A DNA stretch of 64,000 nt. Source: Actinostola sp. cb2023. Taxonomy: Eukaryota; Cnidaria; Anthozoa; Actiniaria; Actinostolidae. Shown one piece after another: positions 10,636-21,793 of the stretch. A program made the translations under genes and the position numbers. The notes under the pieces are model-generated. The model saw only the letters and a program-made list of their open reading frames with translations. It made no database searches and had not been told where the DNA came from. The first letter of the stretch is position 1. Each line of letters opens with the position of its first letter. The stretch is taken from contig JAUJYZ010000752.1 in NCBI GenBank assembly GCA_033675265.1, positions 124,001-188,000 of the forward strand, read 5' to 3'.

Positions 10636-13600
10636 AAGGGGTCCGTGCAATAACAGCGTAAGTGACTTTTTTGCGAAATTGAGATTTTCGCTGTTTTCGA
10701 CTGTTCACAACCTTACCTAACATCTGACCAAGTTTTTTCGGATAATTCAAATCGAAACTCTCTCAAAAAGGGAACAGCATATCTTCTCTACTAGTTAGAT
10801 ATTTCCCGCGAAGTTGTGGTCATAAACACCGCGAAATAAGACCCAACTCGCCATTTTTTGCTTCATCCTAGGTTTTGATCCCTTCGTGGCCGCCATTTTG
10901 CTTTCCCGAAGACCGCAATGCATCTTGGTTTGTAGTCAATGATTTCTCGGTAAAAAAATCAATACATATTCCCAAAAACTTCGGAGGCAAACGGAATATT
11001 CATGAGTCCGATCTGAAATGGGTCTGGATTATGTGAAGTGTACTTGTCAACATGGGTCTGGAGTGTAACTTTATACGTTCAATCAAAGGTCAATGATTGT
11101 CACGCAAGGACTAATTAGGTTTTATGTGTTTACTGTACGTGTCTTACTGTCGATGTCCATCATCGATTTCTTCAGTTGGATATTTTAGCGGTTTCGATTG
11201 TTTTCCGTTGTCAGAATGGCAACACTTTGATATCTCACAATATTCCGTGGAAACCACAGGCATATACCAGACTCAATGTTTGTTTTGTGGAGTTCCTGTG
11301 GTAGTTTTACGACCTTCATTTAGGTACTTTCACATTTTCTTTTTCTTCTGAAATTTCAAATATCGAATAAAAAGAAACTTCAATCCTTATATTTCTCAGA
11401 AATGTGTGTTATTTTGTCGTCCAATGCATCTTAAGCTCTCCAGCCTTTGATATGTGAATAAGAGGGTATGCAACAGGCCACCTTATGTAAACAAAAATCT
11501 TCGTCCTGAATTTGTGCAAGAAAAATCACGTGGGGTGGACAAGCGATGACAGATACACTTTTGGGAGATTATAATAAACTGTCAGTAGCAATGAAATCAG
11601 AATATGTATTTAATCTAAAAGAAATGCTAGAGCTTTATATTTTAGAAGTTGGGGAATACCCAATAACATTGTAATCGAGACATGAGGTATTAAGTAAAAC
11701 ACGGCGGATTCAAATAGAAAGCTACTGATAACGGATGACATTATTCTTTCGCTGCGTCATAAATAAAACCAGATGTCGGGGTTCGGATTACTAAAGGTCA
11801 TCAGAAACAAATACAGACAATAACAGAGCTTCTGAGAGCTTATAACCGATACGGAAAATACAAATACAGTTGAACCCCGCTATCTAGAACTCGGTTATCT
11901 CGAACTCCCCGCTATCTCGAACACAAACCCATTTCCCTTGGATTTGTCCCTGTTTTTTCAGTCATTTACTATGGGCTATCTCGAACTCGGTTATCTCGAA
12001 CTCCCCGCTATCTCGAACACAAACCCATTTCCCTTGGATTTGCCCCTGTTTTTTCAGTCATTTACTATGGGCTATCTCGAACTCGGTTATCTCGAACTCC
12101 CCGCTATCTCGAACACAAACCCATTTCCCTTGGATTTGCCCCTGTTTGTTCAGTCATTTACTATGGGCTATCTCGAACTCGGTTATCTCGAACTCCCCGC
12201 TATCTCGAACACAAACCCATTTCCCTTGGATTTGCCCCTGTTTTTTCAGTCATATACTATGGGCTATCTAGAACTCGGTTATCTCGAACTCCCCGCTATC
12301 TCGAACTATTTTGGGTTCCCTTGACTCAAATCAACCCCGGTTATCTCGAACTCTAACGATAAAGTCGATGAACAAACAGCAGAAAGTGACACAAGGTCTC
12401 ACAACAACTATATCGACATGCATATTTGATGCGTTTGTTGCATATTTTTTCAAACAAAATCGTATGATATACAACTGTAGCTGTATTTGAAACTATGTTA
12501 ATTATTAATGAAAATATCAGTGAAATAACACTGACCCGGTTATCTCGAACCCCCGATATCTCCAACTAATTTTCCTTTCCCTTCAGAGTTCGAGATAGCG
12601 GGGTTCTACTGTATTACCCAAAATACTGACTCTACGTGACCTGTTACCCGTGGTTCGGAGATGAATTTGGTGCACTTTTATTAGACCGATTTTCATCAAC
12701 GTCAGCCAGGACCTTCTTGAATAAGCATTGTTTCGCATATCAAAAGCTGGAGAGCTTAAGACGCATCGGACGACAAAATAACACACATTTCTGAGAAATA
12801 TAAGGTTGAAGTTTCTTTTTATTCGATATTTGAAATTTCAGAAGAAAAAGAAAACGTGAAAATCGAACTTCAAAAGTACCTAAATTCAAACAAATTCATT
12901 CGCACTAGGAAACACGTGATGACAGATTTTAATCTATCGAGCCATTGGCGCCGCTATAGAAAGCCTAGAAACTGGAATATTTGGAAACTTCGTTCGTCCA
13001 TAGCTCGGTAAAGAAATGCTCTAGAGCTCCAAAATTTGGCCCAGAGGTGTTATTTTGATAGCTCTACAAGCTCATAAGCTTTTTATTTTATTTGGCAAAG
13101 GAAATAATATTTCGAAATTTGAGAACAGCCGTACGTATAAATTAAAATCGAGTTTTAGTAAAATGTACAGAAACACGTATGATACGACTACATAAGTTTA
13201 TATATATGCACTTGAAAATTTACGGCGAAAGTCCTTCATTCTTCCCTCACAAAGTAAACACATGAATTCCTAACTGACCACCTATTGCTCAACAAGATAG
13301 AAGATTGGCAAACAGAGATTATCGGTGGATACTAATTTAAAAAAAGGATTAAGTTGAACGGGTCAAACGCGTAGGGTTTCCGAAACATGTCAGCACTCTT
13401 GCTGTCGTGATCTTATTTACATATGAGACGACTGGAATCTGAGACCAAGTTAATAAGTTAGCGTAATTCGCTCGGTTTAACTCCCCAAATAATGCTATTT
13501 TAAGTTTCTCGCTTATAATTTCCACCCGTTAGTCAATCTAAGTTTCTCATTGTGTTTACATTTGGAATACAAACATTTTGGGATGTATTTTATTGACCTT

Positions 13601-13688
13601 TTCACGAGAATGAACAAGAACGAGTTATTTATGTGTTTTTCTCCATTTGACCTCAAAGTCACTTACGCTGTTATTGCACGGACCCCTT
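10636..13688. mobile_element. 3.05-kb TIR element of unassigned superfamily
   Basis: The ~35-bp inverted ends start AAGGGGTCCGTGCAATAAC. CAGTTG is duplicated on each side (10630-10635, 13689-13694), and the opposite palindrome arm near 17765-17775 shows the uninterrupted site (read in reverse complement). Inside is a second inverted repeat (~11310-11455 against ~12740-12890) that surrounds a mariner-like MITE. No transposase is recognisable, and ORFs at 11124-11351 and 13550-13762 look random. A 6-bp duplication with such ends does not immediately match a superfamily known to me. Confidence 0.8.
11867..12611. mobile_element. Mariner/pogo-like MITE with 96-bp tandem repeats
   Basis: Ends CAGTTGAACCCCGCTATCT and inverted equivalent ...GATAGCGGGGTTCTACTG, flanked by TA. 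Its left part contains about four copies of a 96-bp unit rich in TATCTCGAACTC, which is also the subterminal motif. The 128-codon ORF at 11938-12324 is an artefact of a repeat period divisible by three. The remaining sequence to 12611 is non-coding. Confidence 0.85.
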
Positions 13689-15357
13689 CAGTTGTAAAAA
13701 ATCAAATCAAATTTTATTTCACCAATGTGACCCCTTGGGTGAACTCTTTTCGAAAATCATAGTAAAAAGTTCAAGCGCTTTTTATTTTTTTCAAAATTTA
13801 CGAAAGTTCACATTACCGGCTGACGCGCTCTGAGGCCCATGTGAAAAGTCGAAATTTTGTGCAAGTTCAGCAAGCTCGTGCTCCAAAATGGAAACTCGTA
13901 TCGCATTACAAATTTAGAATCACGATATCTAATGTTTCCACTGTATAAAATACTAAAAATATGTTTTAAATGATATATTTTAACCTCGGTAATGTGCCGT
14001 TGTTTTCACTACCTGGGAGTACTCAAGAAAACTCCTAAATTTTGGCCGTTTCTAGAGCCCTATATTGATGTGGGGTATATATTGTTTAGGGCCAAAAAAT
14101 AGTCCAAAGCTAAGTTTAAACCATCTAGTTTGTACTCTCAAAATCCCTGAGTTGGCCCGCAAATTCCCTGCTCTGTAGAATGAAATCTATCTAGGCAATT
14201 TTGGCCAATATTGCGCCCTTCACGCAACAGTGATTTTGTCTTAAAGTTTTCGGTTCATAGCTGGCTCTGATTTTAGAAGCAGCCTCGAAAACAACAAACA
14301 ATTTTAGTGTTTCTTTTTTGTAAGAGCTTTAAAATTGAGCTATTTTAAACTCAGTTCGAGATAATTTCTTGTTGCTGTTAAATGTAAACAAACTGAATAA
14401 ATTAAAGTAACCGTCACGCAATAATCAGTCGATAGAAATTTTAAAGCTTATCACTTTTTAGTGTTGAAAGTATTAACTAAGTAAGTCGTATTTGGTATAG
14501 GAATGGGCGACATTATCAAATCATTTGCCAAATATTAGTATGGTAGTAATAAAATGAAGGCTCGAGCCCATCTAAAATCGCACGATTCAAGTTTGATTCA
14601 AGATTCACGATTCATTTGAACCCTGTGTTGAAAGTTCAACATGTATAGTGGTTTGTATTATCCTTTTTCAGGAAAAAGTAAAAGGTTTGTCTTCGAATGT
14701 TATTACTCGAGCAATTGCGGAGGATGCCCGAGTTATAGAATACGCTTTCTTTTTTTATTTATTTATTTATTTTTGGTTGTACACAGAATGCGAAGTATTT
14801 CAAGATTGCTCAGTCGAATGAAAGAAATACCCTCATCTCACATACAAACACGCTGATTATTATTTTTAGCAAGTAGTGTTATTGAAGCCTTTGTAAGCTT
14901 AAATATATTTAACAAAAACAAACGCGCCTTGAATTATATACAACGAACAAACGAAGGGCGTTATCAGAACCATCTGATCTATGCAACCTCAAGACATACC
15001 AAGTACGTACTGATTCGAGATCTTTATCTATGCTCACCGACAAATAGTCTCCCTGGTCACGCAACTGTTATTGTCATTGTCATAACGTGCATTGGACGCA
15101 TGATCAAAAAACAGGGTCAAGTATCGGCGATTGAGCAAAAGATAGAGATCTACTTGTCATAATGCCCGATACGCTCATTGAGCGTCTTGTTAAATTAAAA
15201 TTTACACAGTAATCTTAAAGAGTCTATTTAAAGTCCTTGTGTTTGATGATGTGTCAAGTAATAAGTATGTGATTTTTCATTACATTTCTTTCTTTTTTTT
15301 CAAATGCATTCCATGATATATCTAAAAAGAGAGCCAAAAGGGTTGAAATGATTAGCG

Positions 15358-15606
15358 TTATGTAGCCACGTGCCTACATGAGCAGCTTTGTAGCATCTCC
15401 TGTAACAGGGCGACGTATGGAGCCTTCTTTCTCACTGGTTTCTCCGGAACATTGAGCTCAAATTGTGCGCAGGCAGATTGTAGAGTAGGAAGGGTATGGC
15501 TCTTGATGGTGCCCTTTTTTCCCATAATGCACAGGTCCTGCTCCTCATAGGAGACAGGATGTTGAAGGTGAAGGAAACCAAGAAAGCCTATCGCTTCGAT
15601 CAACAA
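15358..15606 (-). pseudogene. Mirror-image 3' copy of the palindrome ORF
   Basis: This left-arm copy encodes the same C-terminal segment (from LQHPVSYEE onward to the same stop) as the ORF at 15691-16101, but lacks its N-terminal half because the arm ends near 15575. Its ATG lies in the spacer and is probably not a real start. It is a by-product of the inverted repeat. Confidence 0.7.
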
Positions 15607-15690
15607 GACACAGCCAGACTATCTTGAAGCTCAATTCCAAATTGGAGAGGTGACAGGAACAAGGTTGAGGCTTCGATAGTATCCAAGGAG

Positions 15691-16101
15691 ATGAGGAGAA
15701 AGCGCGGTCGTGATGGTGAGAATAAGTTGTTTCGAGTTTCCGAGTTCTTGACGACGCAACAAATCACTGCCTATTTCTCCAGGCTCGCTGCTAAGGCACG
15801 TCGTCAGACAGCAGAAGAGGAAGATCTACTGGCAGCTGATGAAGAGCTTCACTACCAGGAGGCAAGACATGGTATCTATTCGAAGTTTCAGCTTCAGCAT
15901 CCTGTCTCCTATGAGGAGCACGACCTGTGCATTATGGGAAAAAAGGGCACCATCAAGAGCCATACCCTTCCTACTCTACAATCTGCCTGCGCACAATTTG
16001 AGCTCAATGTTCCGGAGAAACCAGTGAGAAAGAAGGCTCCATACGTCGCCCTGTTACAGGAGATGCTACAAAGCTGCTCATGTAGGCACGTGGCTACATA
16101 A
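15691..16101 (+). CDS. Hypothetical protein at the palindrome centre
   Basis: An ORF of 136 codons starts at ATG 15691 in the spacer and runs into the right arm. The N-terminal half is basic and helical (LTTQQITAYFSRLAAKARR), followed by an acidic stretch. The C-terminal half (HPVSYEEHDLCIMG ... KKAPYVALLQEMLQSCSC) resembles a small helix-loop-helix module that I associate with uncharacterised cnidarian proteins and that is faintly SAP-like. The last ~65 codons are duplicated in inverted orientation in the left arm. No function can be assigned. DNA binding is possible but unproven. Confidence 0.45.
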   Translation: MRRKRGRDGENKLFRVSEFLTTQQITAYFSRLAAKARRQTAEEEDLLAADEELHYQEARHGIYSKFQLQHPVSYEEHDLCIMGKKGTIKSHTLPTLQSACAQFELNVPEKPVRKKAPYVALLQEMLQSCSCRHVAT

Positions 16102-18692
16102 CGCTAATCATTTCAACCCTTTTGGCTCTCTTTTTAGATATATCATGGAATGCATTTGAAAAAAAAGAAAGAAATGTAATGAAAAATCACATACTTATTA
16201 CTTGACACATCATCAAACACAAGGACTTTAAATAGACTCTTTAAGATTACTGTGTAAATTTTAATTTAACAAGACGCTCAATGAGCGTATACTCGGGCAT
16301 TATGACAAGTAGATCTCTATCTTTTGCTCAATCTCCGATACTTGACCCTGTTTTTTGATCATGCGTCCAATGCACGTTATGACAATGACAATAACAGTTG
16401 CGTGACCAGGGAGACTATTTGTCGGTGAGCATAGATAAAGATCTCGAATCAGTACGTACTTGGTACGTCTTGAGGTTGCATAGATCAGATGGTTCTGATA
16501 ACGCCCTTCGTTTGTTCGTTGTATATATAATTCAAGGCACGTTTGTTTTTGTTAAAAATATTTAAGCTTACAAAGGCTTCAATAACACTACTTGCTAAAA
16601 ATAACAATCAGCGTGTTTGTATGTGAGATGAGGGTATTTCTTTCATTCGACTGAGCAATCTTGAAATACTTCGCATTCTGTGTACAACCAAAAATAAATA
16701 AATAAATAAAAAGAAAGCGTATTCTATAACTCGGGCATCCTCCGCAATTGCCCGAGTAATAACATTCGAAGACAAACCTTTTACTTTTTCCTGAAAAAGG
16801 ATAATACAAACCACTATACATGTTGAACTTTCAACACAGGGTTCAAATGAATCGTGAATCTTGAATCAAACTTGAATCGTGCGATTTTAGATGGGCTCGA
16901 GCCTTCATTTTATTACTACCATACTAATATTTGGCAAATGATTTGATAATGTCGCCCATTCCTATACCAAATACGACTTACTTAGTTAATACTTTCAACA
17001 CTAAAAAGTGATAAGCTTTAAAATTTCTATCGACTGATTATTGCGTGACGGTTACTTTAATTTATTCAGTTTGTTTACATTTAACAGCAACAAGAAATTA
17101 TCTCGAACTGAGTTTAAAATAGCTCAATTTTAAAGCTCTTACAAAAAAGAAACACTAAAATTGTTTGTTGTTTTCGAGGCTGCTTCTAAAATCAGAGCCA
17201 GCTATGAACCGAAAACTTTAAGACAAAATCACTGTTGCGTGAAGGGCGCAATATTGGCCAAAATTGCCTAGATAGATTTCATTCTACAGAGCAGGGAATT
17301 TGCGGGCCAACTCAGGGATTTTGAGAGTACAAACTAGATGGTTTAAACTTAGCTTTGGACTATTTTTTGGCCCTAAACAATATATACCCCACATCAATAT
17401 AGGGCTCTAGAAACGGCCAAAATTTAGGAGTTTTCTTGAGTACTCCCAGGTAGTGAAAACAACGGCACATTACCGAGGTTAAAATATATCATTTAAAACA
17501 TATTTTTAGTATTTTATACAGTGGAAACATTAGATATCGTGATTCTAAATTTGTAATGCGATACGAGTTTCCATTTTGGAGCACGAGCTTGCTGAACCTA
17601 CACAAAATTTCGACTTTTCACATGGGCCTCAGAGCGCGTCAACCGGTAATTTGAACTTTCGTAAATTTTGAAAAAAATAAAAAGCGCTTGAACTTTTTAC
17701 TATGATTTTCGAAAAGAGTTTACCCAAGGGGTCACATTGGTGAAATAAAATTGTATTTGATTTTTTACAACTGTCGCGCGATTCTCGAAATTTACTGACA
17801 ATGGCTCTTAAACTGGCAAAAAGTTATTCTACAACTTATATAAATGGTGTTAAACTTTATTTTCTATTTTAGAAAAGAGTATAAATATAAATAAGTTACG
17901 GCAAATGCCTGCTTTGACGTCACCTAATTAGCATATCACGATTTCAAACCTTCATAACTCGCCAATGCAAAGCTCAAATCACAAAATACTGAACCATCCC
18001 ACTATTCAGTTTATATGTAATCGATTTTCAACAGAAACAAATAACCCTGATATGCACTTTAAGGTCTCTCTTCCATTTGTAGCAACTGGTCTGGATATGA
18101 CCCAACTTGTGGCAGTAGAAACGTGTGGATCGATACGGCGGGGTAGCCTGCGTAAAAGCCAATTCCCGCCTCGTTGCCTGTGAACCTCGGCTAGGCTGGC
18201 GACGGCGCATACTTTTCTCAACCTTCGCTACAATCTCCAATACCCGCTCGTGATCTTTATCACCCAGTAAGGGGAGTAGAAAGCTTCTGAACTGCTCATT
18301 AGATTGGTCCATTTCCCCTCGAAGCGTTTCGTATGCAAATCGATAGAAACCCGCTTTCTCATGTTTGGAATCATGAGCTGCATTCTTTATAGCCTCTAGC
18401 AGGTCCAAGGCATCGTATTTATTGAACTCAGGGGATGGTCGCGTCGCCAGGTTTCTGATCTTGACCAGAAGTGATTCCACACTTGACGCCATGAGTGACT
18501 GACTCTACAGTTCGCTTCAGCTCATCATATTTTTGTTTAATCGCCTACAACAAAAGATGACCACAATTACTGTCTACAATTTCTAATTAAGCGCATATAG
18601 TGCCTCCATTGTATAATATGCAATTTCTTCCTCCAAATCTCGTAACACACTTCGTTCATTTTAATGAAGTACTACCGGAAAAGAAAATAGCA

Positions 18693-20005
18693 ACGCCTTA
18701 ACACAACACTGAAATTCCATTTGTGGTCATCAATCGAACCCTTGTCGAAGAATCATTCCACAAATGCTGGCAATAAATTTCATTTGCAGTGATACATCGA
18801 ACCCTTGTCGAGGAATCATTCCACAAATAATACTCGGCGTATGGCAATGCCTTAACACAACAGTAAATTCCATTTGTGGTCATACATCGAACCCTTGTCG
18901 AAGAATCATTCCACAAATGCTGGCAATAAATTTCATTTGCAGTGATACATCGAACCCTTGTCGAGGAATCATTCCACAAATAATACTCGGCGTATGGCAA
19001 TGCCTTAACACAACAGTAAATTCCATTTGTGGTCATACATCGAACCCTTGTCGAAGAATCATTCCACAAATACCGAATTCTCGGCGTATTGGCATATGGC
19101 AACGCCTTAACACAACAGTAAATTTCATTTGTGGTCATACATTGAACCCTTGTTGAAGAATCATTCCACACATAATACTCGGCATATGGCAACGCCTTAA
19201 CACAACAGTAAATTCCATTTGTGGTCATACATCGAACCCTTGTCGAAGAATCATTCCACAAATAATACTTGGCGTATGACAACGCCTTAACACAACAGTA
19301 AATTCCATTTGTGGTCATACATCGAACCCTTGTTGAAGAATCATTCCACAAATGCTGAATTCTCAGCGTATCGGCGTATGGCAATGCCTTAACACAATAA
19401 ATTTCATTTGCGGTCATACATCGAACCCTTGTCGAGGAATCATTCCACAAATAATACTCGGCGTATGACAACACCTTAAAGTGCATATGACACAAAAAAA
19501 ATTCTTTTGAAAATCGATTACATATGAAGTGAATGGTGGGCTGTTTCAGTATTTTGTGATTTGAGCTTCGCGTTGGCGAGTTATAAAGGATTGAAATCGT
19601 GATATGCTAATTCAGTGAAGTCAGAGTGGGTTTTGCCGTAACTCATTTATATTTTTCCAAGCAGCACTCTTTTCTGAAATAGAAAAACAAAATTAACATG
19701 ATGTATATACATTGTAGAAAACTTTTTGCCAGATAAAAAAATGTCAATAATTTGCACAATGGCGCTTTTGTATAATAAATTAAACCCACTGTGACGTCAC
19801 CGAATTAGCATATCACGATTTCAATCCTTTATAATTCGTAAATGCGAAGCTCAAATCACAAAATACTGAAACAGCCCACTATTCACTTCATTTGTAATCG
19901 ATTTTCAAAAGAAAAAATTTCGTGTCATATACACTTTAACACAACAGTAAATTCCATTTGCGGTCATACATCGAACCCTTGTCGAAGAATCATTCCACAA
20001 ATACT
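18693..20005. repeat. ~90-bp minisatellite in the gag intron
   Basis: About nine tandem copies of a ~90-bp unit (core ATTCCATTTGTGGTCATAC), with some shortened units, interrupted at 19480-19935 by a MITE. The last unit resumes at 19940. Because 90 is a multiple of three, long spurious open frames run through it (for example 18698-19495 on the minus strand). The array lies wholly within the inferred gag intron. Confidence 0.9.
19480..19935. mobile_element. 456-bp TTAA MITE (Kolobok-type ends)
   Basis: Terminal inverted repeats start AGTGCATATGACAC and end GTGTCATATACACT, flanked by TTAA at 19476-19479 and 19936-19939. The host minisatellite unit normally reads CCTTAACAC, so the uninterrupted repeats serve as the empty site and prove a 4-bp TTAA duplication. 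The left half matches the right end of the large element ending at 18058. The right half matches that element's left arm (10451-10629). It therefore looks like an internally deleted derivative. TTAA is also the target of piggyBac elements, but the ends look Kolobok-like. Confidence 0.85.
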
Positions 20006-21063
20006 AAATACTCAACGAACATGTATAAATACTCGAAGAACTAATGTGATATATTACCTCCAACTGGTCTCCCGGCAAATTGGCTTCCGCCTGCAGAGGA
20101 GCGTTCTGTCCAACTGGAGCAGGAGCTGACGCGACCTGAGGAGCTGGTATAGCTTGAGCTTGAACTGGTGGAGCCCGAGCTGCTGGAGCCTGAGCTGGTG
20201 GTGCCTGAGCTGGTGGAGCCTGAGGAGCTGGTACAGCAGGAACTTGTCCTGCGGGCTGCTGTGGTATTTGAACTCGATCAGACATACTCAGTGCTCACTG
20301 CAAAATTCGTGTAGTCAAAGAGAAAAAGTTCAGCTTGTCTCGTGTGGCGCTTGATCGAAGGAATGAGAAAGAGAGAGAGCTCGCCTGTGCTAATATAGCT
20401 ACTTTCATTGCCCCTGTGGGGATTACGAATCCGTGCAAACTCATTTTTGCATGTTTAATATAATTTATGCCTTCGTGCTTTATTTTCGAGTATTATAAAT
20501 AGCATCCATGATGTAAATTGCACCGATAAATTTGTGCTTCCGGGTCTGGCTTAACAGGCCACATGCTGTTGCATGTAATATGCGCAAAGAACTCTTGCTT
20601 CATAGCTTCCACTGAAGCCTTGTGTGAAAGCCACCTGGTTGCTGCTGCTTTCTTGGCTTTCTTTACTCTGCTTGGCCTGTGCCATTTGCTCAGATGGAAG
20701 GAGCTTAAGAAGTTCCATTTGTACCATCACTAACGTGGCCGTTTTCTTGGGAGAGTACTCGTCAAATTTCCACACATGATTCAGCAGTCTTTCCACTGTC
20801 AGCAAGTACGTCAGTTCTTTGCACGTGTCGACACATGCCAATGCCAACTGATGACAAACGCAGTGGATATTAATGAGGTCAGGGGCTTTCTCTCGGATGT
20901 GCGCGACCATTCCATTATGTGCCCCAAGCATTGCAGCGGCCCCATCAGAAACACAAGACTTCATTTTCAAAATGTAAAGAGAACATTTCTCCCGGATACC
21001 TTCAAGGGTTTCTGCAAGTGCTTTACCTGTAGCTTCAGACAGGTGTTCTGTATGTACAAACTA

Positions 21064-21349
21064 CAATCGTTGCCATAATTACTTGGCACGGTGCACATTT
21101 TCCGTAGCTAGTTCTCTTTATTGAGAACAAGTTGTCTTGTTGGACTCCCCCCTACCCCCTCATTCAAAGTTGCGATAGTGTAATGGTGTGGTGATTTCCC
21201 TGTGGCCCTCGATGAGCAATTTCCTCTCAACAACATTGTACGGGGGAGGGGAGGGGTGGTTAAGGGGTAGAAAGAAAACGTTTTTACCCAAACTTTAATG
21301 ACGCACGTTCCCAATTATCCAATTGTGCCAACCATTTTGGCAACGATTG
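21064..21349. mobile_element. MITE family B, copy 1 (286 bp)
   Basis: Ends CAATCGTTGCCATAATTAC and ...TTGGCAACGATTG, with TA on both sides. The interior has a C-rich tract (CCCCCCTACCCCC) and a G-rich tract (GGGGGAGGGGAGGGG) facing each other. Non-coding; the 68-codon ORF inside is spurious. Confidence 0.9.
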
Positions 21350-21351
21350 TA

Positions 21352-21793
21352 TTTATAATAATAATAATAATAGATTTATATAGCGCCAATTACGAGGTTC
21401 AATGGCGCTGTTACAATGTTCATTTATACGGGAATACCGATAAAACCCATTCCCAAGGTGCTATATTCATAATAATTTTACATAAGTTAGGTATAGTTAG
21501 TATAGTGTGTTGTATAAATGAACACAGAAACCATACTCTCGCATGAAATGACGTCATATATATGCATCGGGCTATATTGTTGAAGAAAATATTCTGATTT
21601 CTTGCGAATTAACAAATTCGAATAGCATATTTCACCGCAATTTAACGGTCATTATATAAATATATACTGTAGTTTCATAATTTTCGTGGTATTGTTCGAA
21701 TTACTGAATAATATTTTAGTTTATATAGGGTTGTGCATGTGCAATTAATATAATTACCTCTTCTAATATGCATGCGCATCTTAGTACGAAACA
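21352..21793. other. Non-coding stretch upstream of the Tc1 gene
   Basis: Contains an (ATA)n run, then TTTATATAGCGCCAAT and AATGGCGCTGTTACAATG, a short repeat of a type common in invertebrate genomes and possibly SINE- or MITE-derived. AT-rich sequence then leads to the Tc1 start. I could not delimit Tc1 inverted repeats here. Confidence 0.5.

Larger units (their letters stand above)
13695..17765. repeat. Giant inverted repeat, ~1.88-kb arms
   Basis: Sequence 13695-15575 is repeated as its reverse complement at ~15885-17765 with very high identity over the whole length (for example the segments around 14641-14850 and 16600-16815). A ~310-bp spacer separates the arms. Apart from the central ORF the arms contain no gene I recognise. 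Such a structure would extrude a very long hairpin. Confidence 0.93.
1617..18058. mobile_element. Large TTAA-type inverted-repeat element, with two insertions
   Basis: The right end reads ...GATATGCACT followed by TTAA at 18059-18062. The left end is degraded at ~1617, but its subterminal sequence (GAAAATCGATTA...GAATAGTGGG) matches the right end in inverted orientation. Removing the 1663-10441 transposon and the 10636-13688 element leaves about 4.6 kb, almost all of it two inverted arms around a central ORF. The ends are shared with the 456-bp MITE at 19480. No transposase is recognised inside, so it is probably non-autonomous. Confidence 0.7.
18059..20285 (-). pseudogene. Spliced gag/ORF1-like gene of the DIRS-like element
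   Basis: Exon 1 (20285-20058) begins with ATG and encodes a Pro/Ala-rich leader (MSDRVQIPQQPAG...) ending GDQLE before a GTAATA donor. Exon 2 begins at 18544 after a TAG acceptor and continues in the same phase as AIKQKYDELKRTVES, which makes a plausible coiled coil across the junction. After a frameshift near 18493 the frame continues (MASSVESLLVKIRNLATRP...) to a zinc-knuckle-like FYCHKLGHIQTSC, where the first Cys of the usual CX2C appears replaced by Arg. The frame is cut at 18062 by the TTAA insertion. The ~1.5-kb intron is filled by a minisatellite and a MITE. The role is presumed RNA or nucleocapsid binding, from position and zinc knuckle only. Confidence 0.55.
1..20330 (-). mobile_element. 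DIRS-like retrotransposon, split by nested insertions
   Basis: Gag-like exons at the right (18.06-20.29 kb) and an RT/RNase H segment at the left (0.09-1.62 kb) lie on the same strand in the order expected of a single DIRS-type retrotransposon. They are separated by a 16.4-kb block of other elements. The right edge of that block is clean: the gag reading frame is interrupted at a TTAA (18059-18062). The left junction (~1605-1617) is not clean and some retroelement sequence may be lost there. A tyrosine recombinase would be expected beyond position 1. Bases 1-89 show nothing I recognise. That the two parts belong to one copy is inference from order, strand and type. Confidence 0.55.

Noticed and set aside
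11938..12324. 128-codon ORF with four identical protein repeats
   Set aside because: It is translated from a 96-bp tandem repeat whose length is a multiple of three; no other coding evidence.
18698..19495. 265-codon repetitive minus-strand ORF and its 130-codon plus-strand partner
   Set aside because: Both arise from the ~90-bp minisatellite and run across a MITE boundary; no codon bias or domain.
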